Origin: Rheum nobile
Lineage: Eukaryota > Streptophyta > Magnoliopsida > Caryophyllales > Polygonaceae
Direction: 5' to 3'
Length of the DNA stretch: 64,000 nt
Assembly: GCA_027886185.1 (NCBI GenBank)
Contig: WOAB01000878.1
Span: 6,150,001-6,214,000 of the forward strand
Positions 55,497-64,000 of this stretch are shown here, piece after piece (positions within the stretch are counted from its first letter, which is position 1; every line of letters starts with the position of its first letter). The position numbers and the translations under genes are program-made. The notes beneath the pieces were generated by a model. It ran no database searches and had not been told where the DNA came from. It was given only the letters and a program-made list of their open reading frames with translations.

Positions 55497-57826
55497 GGTT
55501 TTGATAAAAAGTTATTATGATCTAGATCTTGTAAACCCCATGCCTTTTTGTTCTCCCTTCTCGTGATTGGAGATTCAAGATTGGATTTTATTCTTCACTG
55601 TTTTTGTGATTTCTGCTGAGATAGCAAGGAATCTCCTGTAAACGTGCAAGAAAATCTAACACTTCAATTTTGTTGTTGTGAATGAATGTAATATTTAGCA
55701 ATAAAGCATCATGGGCTTCCAAGAGAATTACAGAGATATTGTTTCCACTACAGATTTTACTATGAAGAAGCTGTCAAACCTAATAAGTACAGGTTAAAAT
55801 TGTACTATGGCATTCCCTTTTGATTTAGGAGATTTTATGTTAGTTAGTCAGATTTTGACATAGCAGACACCAAGAATCCGGATGAGAAGGCAAGAGAGTG
55901 GTCTGATCTGTCATTTGTCCATTTGTAGAATTCTTAAAGGATAAAAAGAAAGGCCATTGTCTATTGGTCTTCCATCACTACAATTTCTATAATTAGCTAT
56001 TTTTATACTTTTCTTTTTGAATTTCATGAACTTAACATTTCATCATTGTTACATCTTTCAGAGATGGTGGGCATTTGATTGTTGCACAAGCATCTTCTGG
56101 GGTGCATAGATACTCCATCATAACACTTCAGTTTTTATTCTCTCAAAGGCATATTTGAGAGAGAAATAGAACTTAGCAAGAAACTTTTAGGTGAGTTGTA
56201 CAGGTCTTGTGTTATCATTGACATATACAAATAATAATTGCAAGACTTTATCTTGCTAATCCAAATCTGATAGTCACCATCAAGAATTCGTTCAGCGCAG
56301 GACCGAAAAGAAAAGCCAAGACTTTGATCTGCATCACAATCTTGGTCCCATCTTGATGGCATGGGTCAACATCTCCATGTCTAGATACATCGCCAATGAC
56401 TCGCATCTAGCGTCAAGTTCATGGATACATTACAAAAAATTGATTAGTACAAGTGTACAATCATGAGAAATGTACACCTGAAGAGAATCCATAGGTAGGA
56501 AGATTTATTAGTCACAAACCTCTTAAGGAATTATAGTCATATGTTTATATAAGGATGGTCTAACTTCTATAACTGCTCCAACTATCCTAGGAATCAAAAT
56601 TACTTCTCAAGGGAAAAGAAAACACCAAAATGTAGCCAAGGCATACTAGGGTAAAAATTAGAAAAAAAAATCATTCAAAAGCAATAGCTAAGTTTGAGCA
56701 AAAAGGCTCCTGCCTAATGTAGAATCCTACTCAATCCAGCAAGACACTGTGAGCACGATTCAAACACTTCCTCAAGATATTAATTATAATAAATCAAAAT
56801 CTTAGATTCTAAAAGTAATAAAATTAGTGCTCCAAGTAATAATGCATAGAAAAGGTAGGAAAGCACTATCTTATGTTTGCCAGCATTAGACATTGCTAAG
56901 AGCCATGGTGGTCCCTCAACCTGGAGCCTTCTAACTTATAAAAAAACCACCAAAAGGAGGAGTCATGGTATTGTATTCCTGTACTTTCTCCTATGACTCC
57001 TCACTTTAAGATAAACTAATGTTATGAACCGGGTCCTTAAACGTCATTAGTGATGTAACTACTAGTCCAACTAAGCACTCTGAAGGAGATAATTGAAGCT
57101 TTTGATGTGTAGAGTAATAAAGCAACCAAACTGGTCCCAAACCAAGTCGTTGACGTCATTAAGGATGTATCTACCAGTCCACCTAAGCTATTGTTCTCGC
57201 TTCTTATTGGTCAGACACCCATGGGGAGAAACAAGGTATAAAAATTGTTTTCCATGTTCAAAGATCAATATATTTGTCTAATGTCTGTGCTACATCTTAG
57301 TAGTCTAGTATCAAATCTGCATATCAACGAATAGTGTCAGGTGTTTTGGGGAAATGATCTTGCAATTTTCTTCTCTGTCCTTCCAATTACATGAAAAGCC
57401 ACTTCTGGTCAATACATGATTTGAGCTTAAGAAGCTAATTATAAGGGAGTCTCTTTGTAGGATAATAGATCTTCTCAAATACTGTGAAATGTGACAATGT
57501 CTCAATTTTCTGTAACAGTTTCTAGCACGGTAACTTAGCCCTTGTGCATAAATGGAACTCTTGAGGTGTACCTGATTCAGATAATTGTTCCAAGGGGCAG
57601 AAAAAACAGAGAGCTTAACAACAAATCTCTTGACTTGAACTACGGGATATGGCAAAATGCGCGCAATACTAGCAACATAGGACCGCGAAATTATGAAACA
57701 AGCAAGCGTTCTTGTCATATAAAAGCCACAATTTAATACAGGCTTTTCAAGTTCACTGAAGCAATGATAATTTGAGTGATCATCAACTTACAACACAGTG
57801 ATTTTTGTAGCTTAGCTTATCTTTCC
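55497..57826. other. Intergenic region between the two BBX genes
   Basis: About 2.3 kb without a convincing gene. It includes the 3' region of the first gene and the promoter of the second. A 36 bp imperfect direct repeat is present: CGTCATTAGTGATGTAACTA at 57044 and CGTCATTAAGGATGTATCTA at 57153, both continuing CCAGTCC/CTAGTCC with AACTAAGC/ACCTAAGC. Confidence 0.6.
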
Positions 57827-58806
57827 ATGAAGATCCAGTGTGATTTTTGTACTAAACAAGAAGCAACTGTATTCTGCCTAGCAGATGAAGCCGCCCTCTG
57901 CGACGCCTGTGATCAAAGAGTCCACCAAGCAAACAAACTCGCCTCCAGACACAAACGTTTTTCGCTTCTTGATCCTTCCTCTTCTCATACGCCTCTTTGT
58001 GACATCTGCCAGGTTTGCTTTATTTCCCTTTTTAAAACATTAAACATGTTCCTTATATTTTGTCAGCAAGATAGAACAATCCTATGCAGAGATTGTAATC
58101 CTCTAACACATCAAGCAAATGAGCATACTCAGAACCACAATAGGTTTCTCCTAGTGGGGATTAACCTCTCCACAACCGCAAGGATTGATACCAATGCCAA
58201 TTCAATCACCAAACACCATGAATCATTACATCCTATAAACCAGTCCTTCAGTAAAATGGAGCCAGAATTATATGATATGGACAATGGCATGAAAAGCACA
58301 ACAATGGACTACTGTGGAGGCTCAGCAAGCACTATTTCAGAGTATCTGACAAAGATTCTGCCAGGTTGGAAAGTTGAGGATCTTCTTGACTCAGTTGCAT
58401 CACCACCTAGATTGAGTGAGGTCAGCATTTTTCTTTGCTGTAACATATGAAAAACAATACTATATATGTCTATTTTCTGTTTTATTCAGCTATAAGTATA
58501 ATGTGCTGATGCCTGTGATCTTACTGGCTGCAGAGCAGGGTTAATGATGTGGGTGTTCATGGAAGAGTTAGTTCTTTTGCAAACCACGAAATACGGGTAC
58601 CAGAAGCAGCAAATTTTTATTCCATCCAGGATCAACAACGAGCATTAGCAGGGAAAATTGATGTGGATTTACAAAGGAAGATGAAGAAAGAAAAGTTGAT
58701 AGGGTCAACATGGATGGAGTCTTCAAAGTTTCAGAAATCAGATCCATGTGTAGGATTCAAGAGAAAGAGACCTTTTATTGTGAATTTTAACAGCAGTCTA
58801 TCTTGA
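57827..58806 (+). CDS. Second double B-box zinc-finger protein (tandem duplicate)
   Basis: Start ATG 57827 (MKIQCDFCTKQEATVFCLAD) aligns with the first BBX start. The first exon unit is again 186 bp to CDICQ at 58012. Unlike its neighbour, there is no usable acceptor before the FCQQDR motif. The frame stays open through the former intron position, adding a hydrophobic insert (VCFISLFKTLNMFLIF) inside B-box 2. Read this way, exons 57827-58420 and 58534-58806 give 288 residues. B-box 2 ligands then remain (FCQQDRTILCRDCNPLTHQA, then HTQNH). The STISEYLTKILPGWKVEDLL motif is conserved; the C terminus diverges from the neighbour but keeps a GFKRKRP basic end. It may be functionally diverged. Confidence 0.85.
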
Positions 58807-60644
58807 TCAAAGTATAACAACGAGCATTTCTCACGAAATTTAAAATTATCCATCAATGTACATTATAAACTTAATTAATTTAGTCGTCGCTGACGGAGTT
58901 CGATTGAACCCTAATTGTGTAAGACACATCAATCAACGGAAAATTTTTGACGTAGGAAGGCTGGTTGCGCGCATTGAAGACGAAGTTGATCGTCGCAAGG
59001 GTTCGTCCGGTCTTGCGTAGATTTGGCGTTTGATGTCTGATTGATGCCCATAATATGTTTTCGGCGTTCGGTGTCTGATTGACGCCCCTAATTTTTAAGC
59101 CATCCGAGATCGTTCCGGGCCTCAAAGCAACGTTTTACTATTTTTCGCAATTTATATTTTATTTCGGTTTCGCTTTATTTTCGCATTAGAGTTTCGTTAT
59201 CATATTTAAACATTTTTCGGATGTTGTCAGAGGTTATCTTTTATTCAATCAAATTATTAAACCCTAAGAGTTTTCTCTTATTTTTTGATGAATTCCAGAG
59301 CTTGTTCTCCGAATTTGTCGCTTGCGAACTTATTTTCGATCCAGGTTTAGCGCTTGTTATTCCTTCATGTTTACTACTGCGTCAATTTTGCAATTCAAAT
59401 CCTGTAAATTAGATAGGGAGATTTTGATTGTGAGTATGTAACTGGCTTCCTTTGGAGTTTTCACCCCAAACAATTCCTCTTGAAAAGGGGCGGCGTAACG
59501 CGCGCCAACAGAAAGCGTGGGAATAAGTGGGCCCTCAACCATTTTAACGACTACCTAGCTTATACCTTTTCTTTTTTTAAACAGTCAACGCCCAATATGA
59601 TTAGAGAACACGTAAGAAGTTAAATTTTAATAGAAGGGCGCAAGATATTGTAAATCAAAACTCATAAAAATGATGTTATGTACACGAAAATGAATTTGCA
59701 ATTTCTGTACGAAATTAAGATATTATTATAGTATTACACTAATCATTACGGAAAGAGATTTCTCAATTCAAATAAAATGTATTCGAAATTGATTTATCTT
59801 AAAAGCTGATATCTTACCTATATATTTTAATTGTGTGGATAATATAGGATAAATTATATTAGAAAAATAATTGATTACCTTCATGAGGTGGAATGAGTTA
59901 GTACTCCGTAGTACGCAATACAACCTTCTTTGTATATCGGAAGTTTCAATCGAGTTCGAGATTTAGTAATTAAGAGTAAAGTGAGAATAATGCGGTGATA
60001 TAGATACTTTATAAGGCAAATGCGGATAGGTTTCGTTCCAGTTGGTGCCTTGCAAGTTTTCACATGTATACATTTACTAAACTTGTTTTTTGTTTAGTTT
60101 TCATATGAGATCATCATACTAAATGAAAGAAAATGTGAGAAAAACCCGTTATCACTATTAACCTTGCATCAACAATTGACCAAGAAACACACCTAAGCTT
60201 GCATATTCAACCAAACTTCCGGTACAGTGACACAAATCAACCAACTCCCAACTCCAAAGACATTTGGTCTGGATATATACGTACAACATGAAAGCAAAAA
60301 ATGATTGAAAAAGAAGAAAATATAGAAAGCAAAAGGAAATTGTAAAAAGGCAAACAATGGGACAAGAAAAGAAAAGACAGAGTACAAATTCATTAAAGTC
60401 CAACTCTTTTTATCCTTCTCCGGATTCGATTAGCCAGTGTCACTCTACATTCAGATCCCATTCTGATTCACAACCTTTTAGTAGGGTGGACTCTTTCAAC
60501 ACCAGTTATTCCATATACGCAACTAGAAAAAATCAGACTTGATACTTTCAGATAGAACACTTAAGAGACCTAGCGCAAATACCCACCACGTAAATTCGAT
60601 TGTAAGGCTAAATTAAAAGAGAAGATAAAAAGTAGGTTTTGAGG
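58807..60644. other. Spacer without recognisable gene
   Basis: About 1.8 kb. A duplicated phrase GGCGTT(T/C)G(A/G)TGTCTGATTGA occurs at about 59023 and 59063. No coding frame with protein-like character or transposon boundary was found. It includes the 3' flank of the glycine-rich gene. Confidence 0.5.
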
Positions 60645-61091
60645 TTATCTCCGGCGTGTGACGCAGTGAGGCTTGCACATATTAAGACAGTCGTAGAAGC
60701 AAGGCCCTCCGCAGTGAAGAGGGCAGTCCAATCTCATCCCTTTGCACCTTCCTTCTCCCATGCACTCCGCAAACTCCCCTACCCTATACTCCCCGCTATC
60801 CCCCCCGCCGCCCCTTCTCCTCCCCCTCCCACACCCCCATTTCCACCACCCTGCTCCCCCCCCTCCCCCTCCCCACCCATATCCCCACCCGCCACCTCTC
60901 CCTCCTCCTCCTCCGCCCCCTCCGCCTCCTCCCCAACCCCATCTAAAACCACCTCCGCCGCCTGTAGTGTAAGTCCCATTGTTGCCCTCATCAGCCGCTG
61001 CAGCAGTACTACTAGTGAGGCTGAAAGGTACAAGGGTTGTAATTATGAGCAGGAATATGATTAGAGGGCTCTTCTTGGTCTCTTGCATCAT
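60645..61091 (-). CDS. Secreted glycine-rich protein with C-terminal cysteine motif
   Basis: A single-exon 148-residue protein starts at ATG 61091. Residues 1-33 are a signal peptide (LIIFLLIITTLVPFSL, then AAAADE). Residues about 45-97 are glycine-rich with W and Y (WGWGGGGG, GGGWGYGWGGG). Residues about 108-145 form a conserved-looking cysteine domain (CMGEGRCKGMRLDCPLHC, then GGPCFYDCLNMCKPHC). It is presumably exported to the cell wall or apoplast. Similar plant glycine-rich proteins with this cysteine tail are known, but their roles are not established. Pro-rich frames on the other strand are shadows. Confidence 0.85.
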   Translation of the reverse strand: MMQETKKSPLIIFLLIITTLVPFSLTSSTAAAADEGNNGTYTTGGGGGFRWGWGGGGGGGGGGGRGGGWGYGWGGGGGGAGWWKWGCGRGRRRGGGGDSGEYRVGEFAECMGEGRCKGMRLDCPLHCGGPCFYDCLNMCKPHCVTRRR

Positions 61092-61140
61092 GCATGAGAG
61101 ACTTGATTCTATAGCTCTTTCAGTGTGGCCTAGCTAGCTC

Positions 61141-61150
61141 GTATATATGA
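61141..61150 (-). promoter_or_regulatory. TATA box of the glycine-rich protein gene
   Basis: On the minus strand TCATATATAC lies about 50 bp before the ATG at 61091. Further TATA-like sequence lies upstream (61165-61180), so the exact site is uncertain. Confidence 0.4.
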
Positions 61151-61839
61151 ATAGTATGAGAGCATACATATATAGATATATAGTGGTTGTATAATTCTTG
61201 TATGTTGCTTGCACTCTAGCTTCCATTGGTGTGGATATAATCTATCTTCGGCATCAAGGAAGGGTTTGGGGGCTGGGGAGAGAGAGATGTTGGTGGGGTG
61301 ACTTCATCATCAATTTTGTCCCCCACCATGCAGCAGCTACTAATAACACCAATTCCAAATATATATATGTATGTATAACAGAAATCTACTTTGTGGTTAT
61401 TGTTATATCTTAAGATGTTTCACCTACAGCCTTGGATTTTTATATTCACCATATCAGCTGTGAGGTATAAGTCAAGGATTATCTATATATGTAGTCAATT
61501 AAATAATCTTAATTAATTTTATGCAAGTGGGTTATAGACTTATAGGCTAGTAATTAATTAGTTGTTACAGTTATTATGATCTATAAGATGCTTCAGCGAC
61601 AAGCGCGACAACCTAATTCTAATTGATGTGGTATTGGTATTCGGTCGTATACCAAAGATCTGACTTTTGTTGGTTATATATTCAGAGTAACACAATTAAT
61701 TTGAATATTACACAATTTGGGAGTTTGGAGGCCGGATCAGGGACACGGATCCCGTGTGAAGTACAAAGCAATCAGAGTCGTTCATCCGCATGTCCAGTTA
61801 AGGGAGATGCGTGATATTATAAAAAAGTTTTTCCATAAT

Positions 61840-61965
61840 TAAACACAAATGGCTTTTGGCCTAATTGGTATTGAAGTGTGAGAGGGAAAGAGAGGTTGTT
61901 GGGGGTGTTGAACCAAGACCTCATGATTTCCCTCCACTCCAATACCAACTGAACTAAAAAACTTT
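61840..61965 (-). repeat. tRNA-related SINE-like fold-back
   Basis: On the minus strand TAGTTCAGTTGG (61956-61945) fits a pol III A box. About 40 bp on, GGTTCAACACC (61914-61904) fits a B box. In addition CCAATACCAACTGAA at the right and CCTAATTGGTATTG at the left are inverted copies, so the whole 120 bp can fold back. It may be a SINE head with an inverted partial copy. Confidence 0.45.
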
Positions 61966-62536
61966 AGTATTTTATTAAGAAAAATATTAAAATAAACTCA
62001 TGTGCGTACCAGAAGGAAAAACGCATATCCGATCAAACAAAACGAATGGCTATAATCACTTCGCATTTCGCACGCAGGAAGCCTTCGCAACCGATGGCGA
62101 ATCTTGGGAGTTTTGCATTAGACAACACATGTTTTTTATTAGTAATAGGTATATACCACAATACTTATTCGACCAAAAAAAGGAAATTAAATATCACAAT
62201 ATTCTTAAAATTTTATTTGTAAATTTTCACAGGACTCACAACATCAATAACCAAATGTTCACAACCTAGAATTTGTCTCTTGAATGTATCTATAAAGAAT
62301 GTATCTATAAAGACTTTTTTTTAAAGTAGTATTTTAAAAAATTAATTTTTAAAATTTAAAATTTGAGTGTTATGAAGATCGGTGAAAGAAGTAAAAAAAA
62401 TACATTTTTTCAAATAAACTCTTGATAAAGAGTTGGCCAACAAGTCCTGGTTACGTATCGATCACCATTTGATGGCTATATATATACACGTTTACTTTTT
62501 AGCGCATAGGCAAAATTGTCTTTCAGCGCATAGGTT

Positions 62537-62760
62537 TACACATAACGTGGTGAATGGTTCACCACGTTACGTGTGAAAAAACAGGTCCACACGTTACGTG
62601 GGAAGAGTCTTCACACGTAACGTGTGGAGCTTCGAACCACGTTACGTGTGAATATGGTCCACACGTAACGTGAGGAGTCTCCACAAGAAGAAGTCCAGAC
62701 TTAACGTGAGGAGAGGGTCCACACGTTAAGCGCGGAGAGTGCCCCCACGTTAAGTAGACC
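62537..62760. repeat. Element D subterminal palindromic boxes
   Basis: Nine or so boxes are read as ACGTTACGTG, ACGTAACGTG or degenerate ACGTTAAG. They are arranged as inverted pairs with 8-14 bp spacers, for example CCACACGTTACGTGGGAAGA followed by CTTCACACGTAACGTGTGG. Boxes become more degenerate toward 62760. Confidence 0.85.
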
Positions 62761-63258
62761 TCTTTTTTTTGATTAAGTAACGTAATACGAAGTATTTCGG
62801 TATTCTTCGCTTAGTATCGAGTTTTACAATAAGATTGAAGTTACGATCGTATTGAGTCATTTACATTGCTATGACCATTCTACCCTTCCAATGTAAAGTT
62901 CTCGATCGAGCCACCCGGCCGCTTCCAACCTAAAGATAGCGTATGTTTAAAGTTTATGGTTTATGACATGTAATACTTAGTAATGTTATTTGTGTTTAGT
63001 TGTAGTATTTATTTGTGTTTTAATGTTGTGTATGAACCATATTGTTTTTAAATAGGCATTAGAGGAGGGCTACCCCCATTGTATAGCCTAACTTGTATTA
63101 ATCTTTATAAGAACAATACAAAATGATCATCAACCTAGAAGACAATACAAATTGTTCATTATGTTGGTTGACTACAACCACATTTAGCACACAATACAGA
63201 AAACAATACAAATTGATCATAAACTTATAAAAAATCAGAGAAAAGATATGACACTACT

Positions 63259-63693
63259 TTAGCGTTTGAAGAAATTAGGGTAGTCTTTGGTGAACATTCG
63301 CTTCATATGATATCTCTGGTTTGCTAAATTTGCTTGCTCCCTACAAAGGTTGATAGTACATAAATAACATTACACAAAAGATACGACATTAATCACCTAC
63401 GATGTACATCATTTAGTAGATTGAGGTTATACATACGAATGTTATCAAGATCTTTAACAAGATCTTGATTTTCCTTAACAAGATCTTGTTTTCCTGCCAT
63501 TGTTGTCGAATAACGCGTGTGCCCTCTCCTCGTACATTGGATCAATCCACTCCCTGAAACGACACCCCACTTCTGGGCATCCCCAATACCTCCTTTCGTA
63601 GTTCCACTGCAAATCCCAAGTTCGGACAACGGCTTTCAAATTACAGTAGCATAGCCTATCTGCGTTTGTTGATGATTTTGATGAAGATGTCAT
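63259..63693 (-). pseudogene. GRF-type zinc-finger, coiled-coil gene of element D, frameshifted
   Basis: Start ATG 63693 gives MTSSSKSSTNADRLCYC, parallel to MASSSSSSTNADRLCYC of element A. The GRF finger continues NYERRYWGCPEVGCRFREW to about 63560. The coiled-coil part (MAGKQDLVKENQDLVKDLDN) is in another frame, so a one-base shift lies near 63490-63525. A donor at 63397 and an acceptor before 63340 join in phase to a last exon ending KDYPNFFKR at 63259. That last exon has no counterpart in the element A copy, so the C termini differ. Confidence 0.75.
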
Positions 63694-63858
63694 TATTTGT
63701 TGTAGTGTTTGGTTTCTTACAAATATCATAAATCCATTAATAACATAAATTAGTGTTACTAAATCGATAGAAACTGGAAGGAGAAGCTTACCCATAAGTT
63801 TATCTGTAGGCGCCGCTTGTGTTGGAATTGTTGTAGTGAACAAAGAACCCTAATGTTT

Positions 63859-63866
63859 CTTATATA
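63859..63866 (-). promoter_or_regulatory. TATA box of the element D GRF gene
   Basis: On the minus strand CTATATAAG precedes the leader. The ATG at 63693 lies about 165 bp downstream. The element A homologue has an equivalent spacing of 177 bp. Confidence 0.5.
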
Positions 63867-64000
63867 GTGAAAAAAAAACACGCAATGTGTTTGACAGCTA
63901 ATAACCAGCTGAAAAAAAACTGACTAACGTGTTTGACAAATGTTTGACAGTTGTTGTATATAGTTGTATACAACTGTAGTCATGAGTCTTTTATCATAAA

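Larger units (their letters stand above)
62467..64000. mobile_element. MULE element D, left part only
   Basis: The left end is placed near CTATATATATACACGTTTAC (62476 on) followed by TTTTTAGCGCATAGG. This resembles the ends of elements A and C. Palindromic CACGTTACGTG boxes come next (62537-62760), then a GRF-finger gene on the minus strand homologous to that of element A. The right end and any transposase lie beyond the window. The exact start is uncertain by tens of bases. Confidence 0.6.

Noticed and set aside
60639..61064. Proline-rich plus-strand frames
   Set aside because: They are opposite-strand shadows of the glycine-rich protein, whose signal peptide and cysteine domain identify the true strand.

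Overview
The window reads as nuclear DNA of a core-eudicot plant. It is AT-rich, its genes carry short GT-AG introns, and most of it is transposon. Only four loci look like intact host genes. They are an APETALA3/DEFICIENS-type B-class MADS-box gene (20749-22980, +), two tandem double B-box zinc-finger genes of the BBX20/21/22 type (54483-55496 and 57827-58806, +), and a secreted glycine-rich protein gene with a C-terminal cysteine motif (60645-61091, -). The AP3 product ends in a euAP3-like motif (TTYTYLE), which is why a core eudicot is inferred. The species cannot be named. No tRNA, rRNA or CRISPR array was seen.

Layout. 1-5927: most of an internally deleted CACTA (En/Spm) element, inserted into the left inverted repeat of an AT-rich non-autonomous element whose right part runs to 8123. 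8482-8840: a Harbinger-type MITE. 9111-20333: an 11.2 kb Mutator-like element (element A) with inverted termini. It carries a plant-mobile-domain gene (+), a small GRF-type zinc-finger gene (+), a 31/41 bp satellite, and a MULE transposase fused to an OTU-type cysteine peptidase (-). The AP3 gene starts 415 bp beyond its right end. 23324-23770 and 26340-26755: two TRIM elements with tRNA-Met primer sites. 24436-26176: a Harbinger-like TIR element. 28400-30743: an internally deleted Ty3/gypsy element. 31000-34440: LINE remnants, a TIR element, a MITE dimer and a SINE-like piece.

35137-47908: a 12.8 kb second type of MULE, of the Kaonashi/KI kind, with a 10 bp target duplication. It carries a MURA transposase gene, a B3-domain gene, a coiled-coil ORF, an unidentified ORF and a DUF1985/Ulp1-type SUMO-peptidase gene. 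50110-54047: a non-autonomous element with an AT-rich inverted-repeat core. 62467 to the window end: the left part of another MULE with its own GRF zinc-finger gene.

The most interesting pattern is that elements A, B (5931-8123), C (50110-54047) and D (62467 onward) share a terminal signature around CTATATRCRC. Each also carries its own family-specific set of short palindromic boxes next to the ends: GTACGCC in A, GTGCGTTAA in B, ACGCCAG/TACGCA in C and CACGTTACGTG in D. A and D encode orthologous small GRF-finger/coiled-coil proteins, which are candidates for reading these boxes. In addition, the two autonomous-type MULEs independently carry ubiquitin-like-protein peptidases, OTU in A and Ulp1 in the KI element. 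In both, the genes are broken mainly by in-frame stops with reading frames otherwise preserved, as expected from cytosine-methylation-driven decay. All assignments are from reading the sequence; no database search was run.
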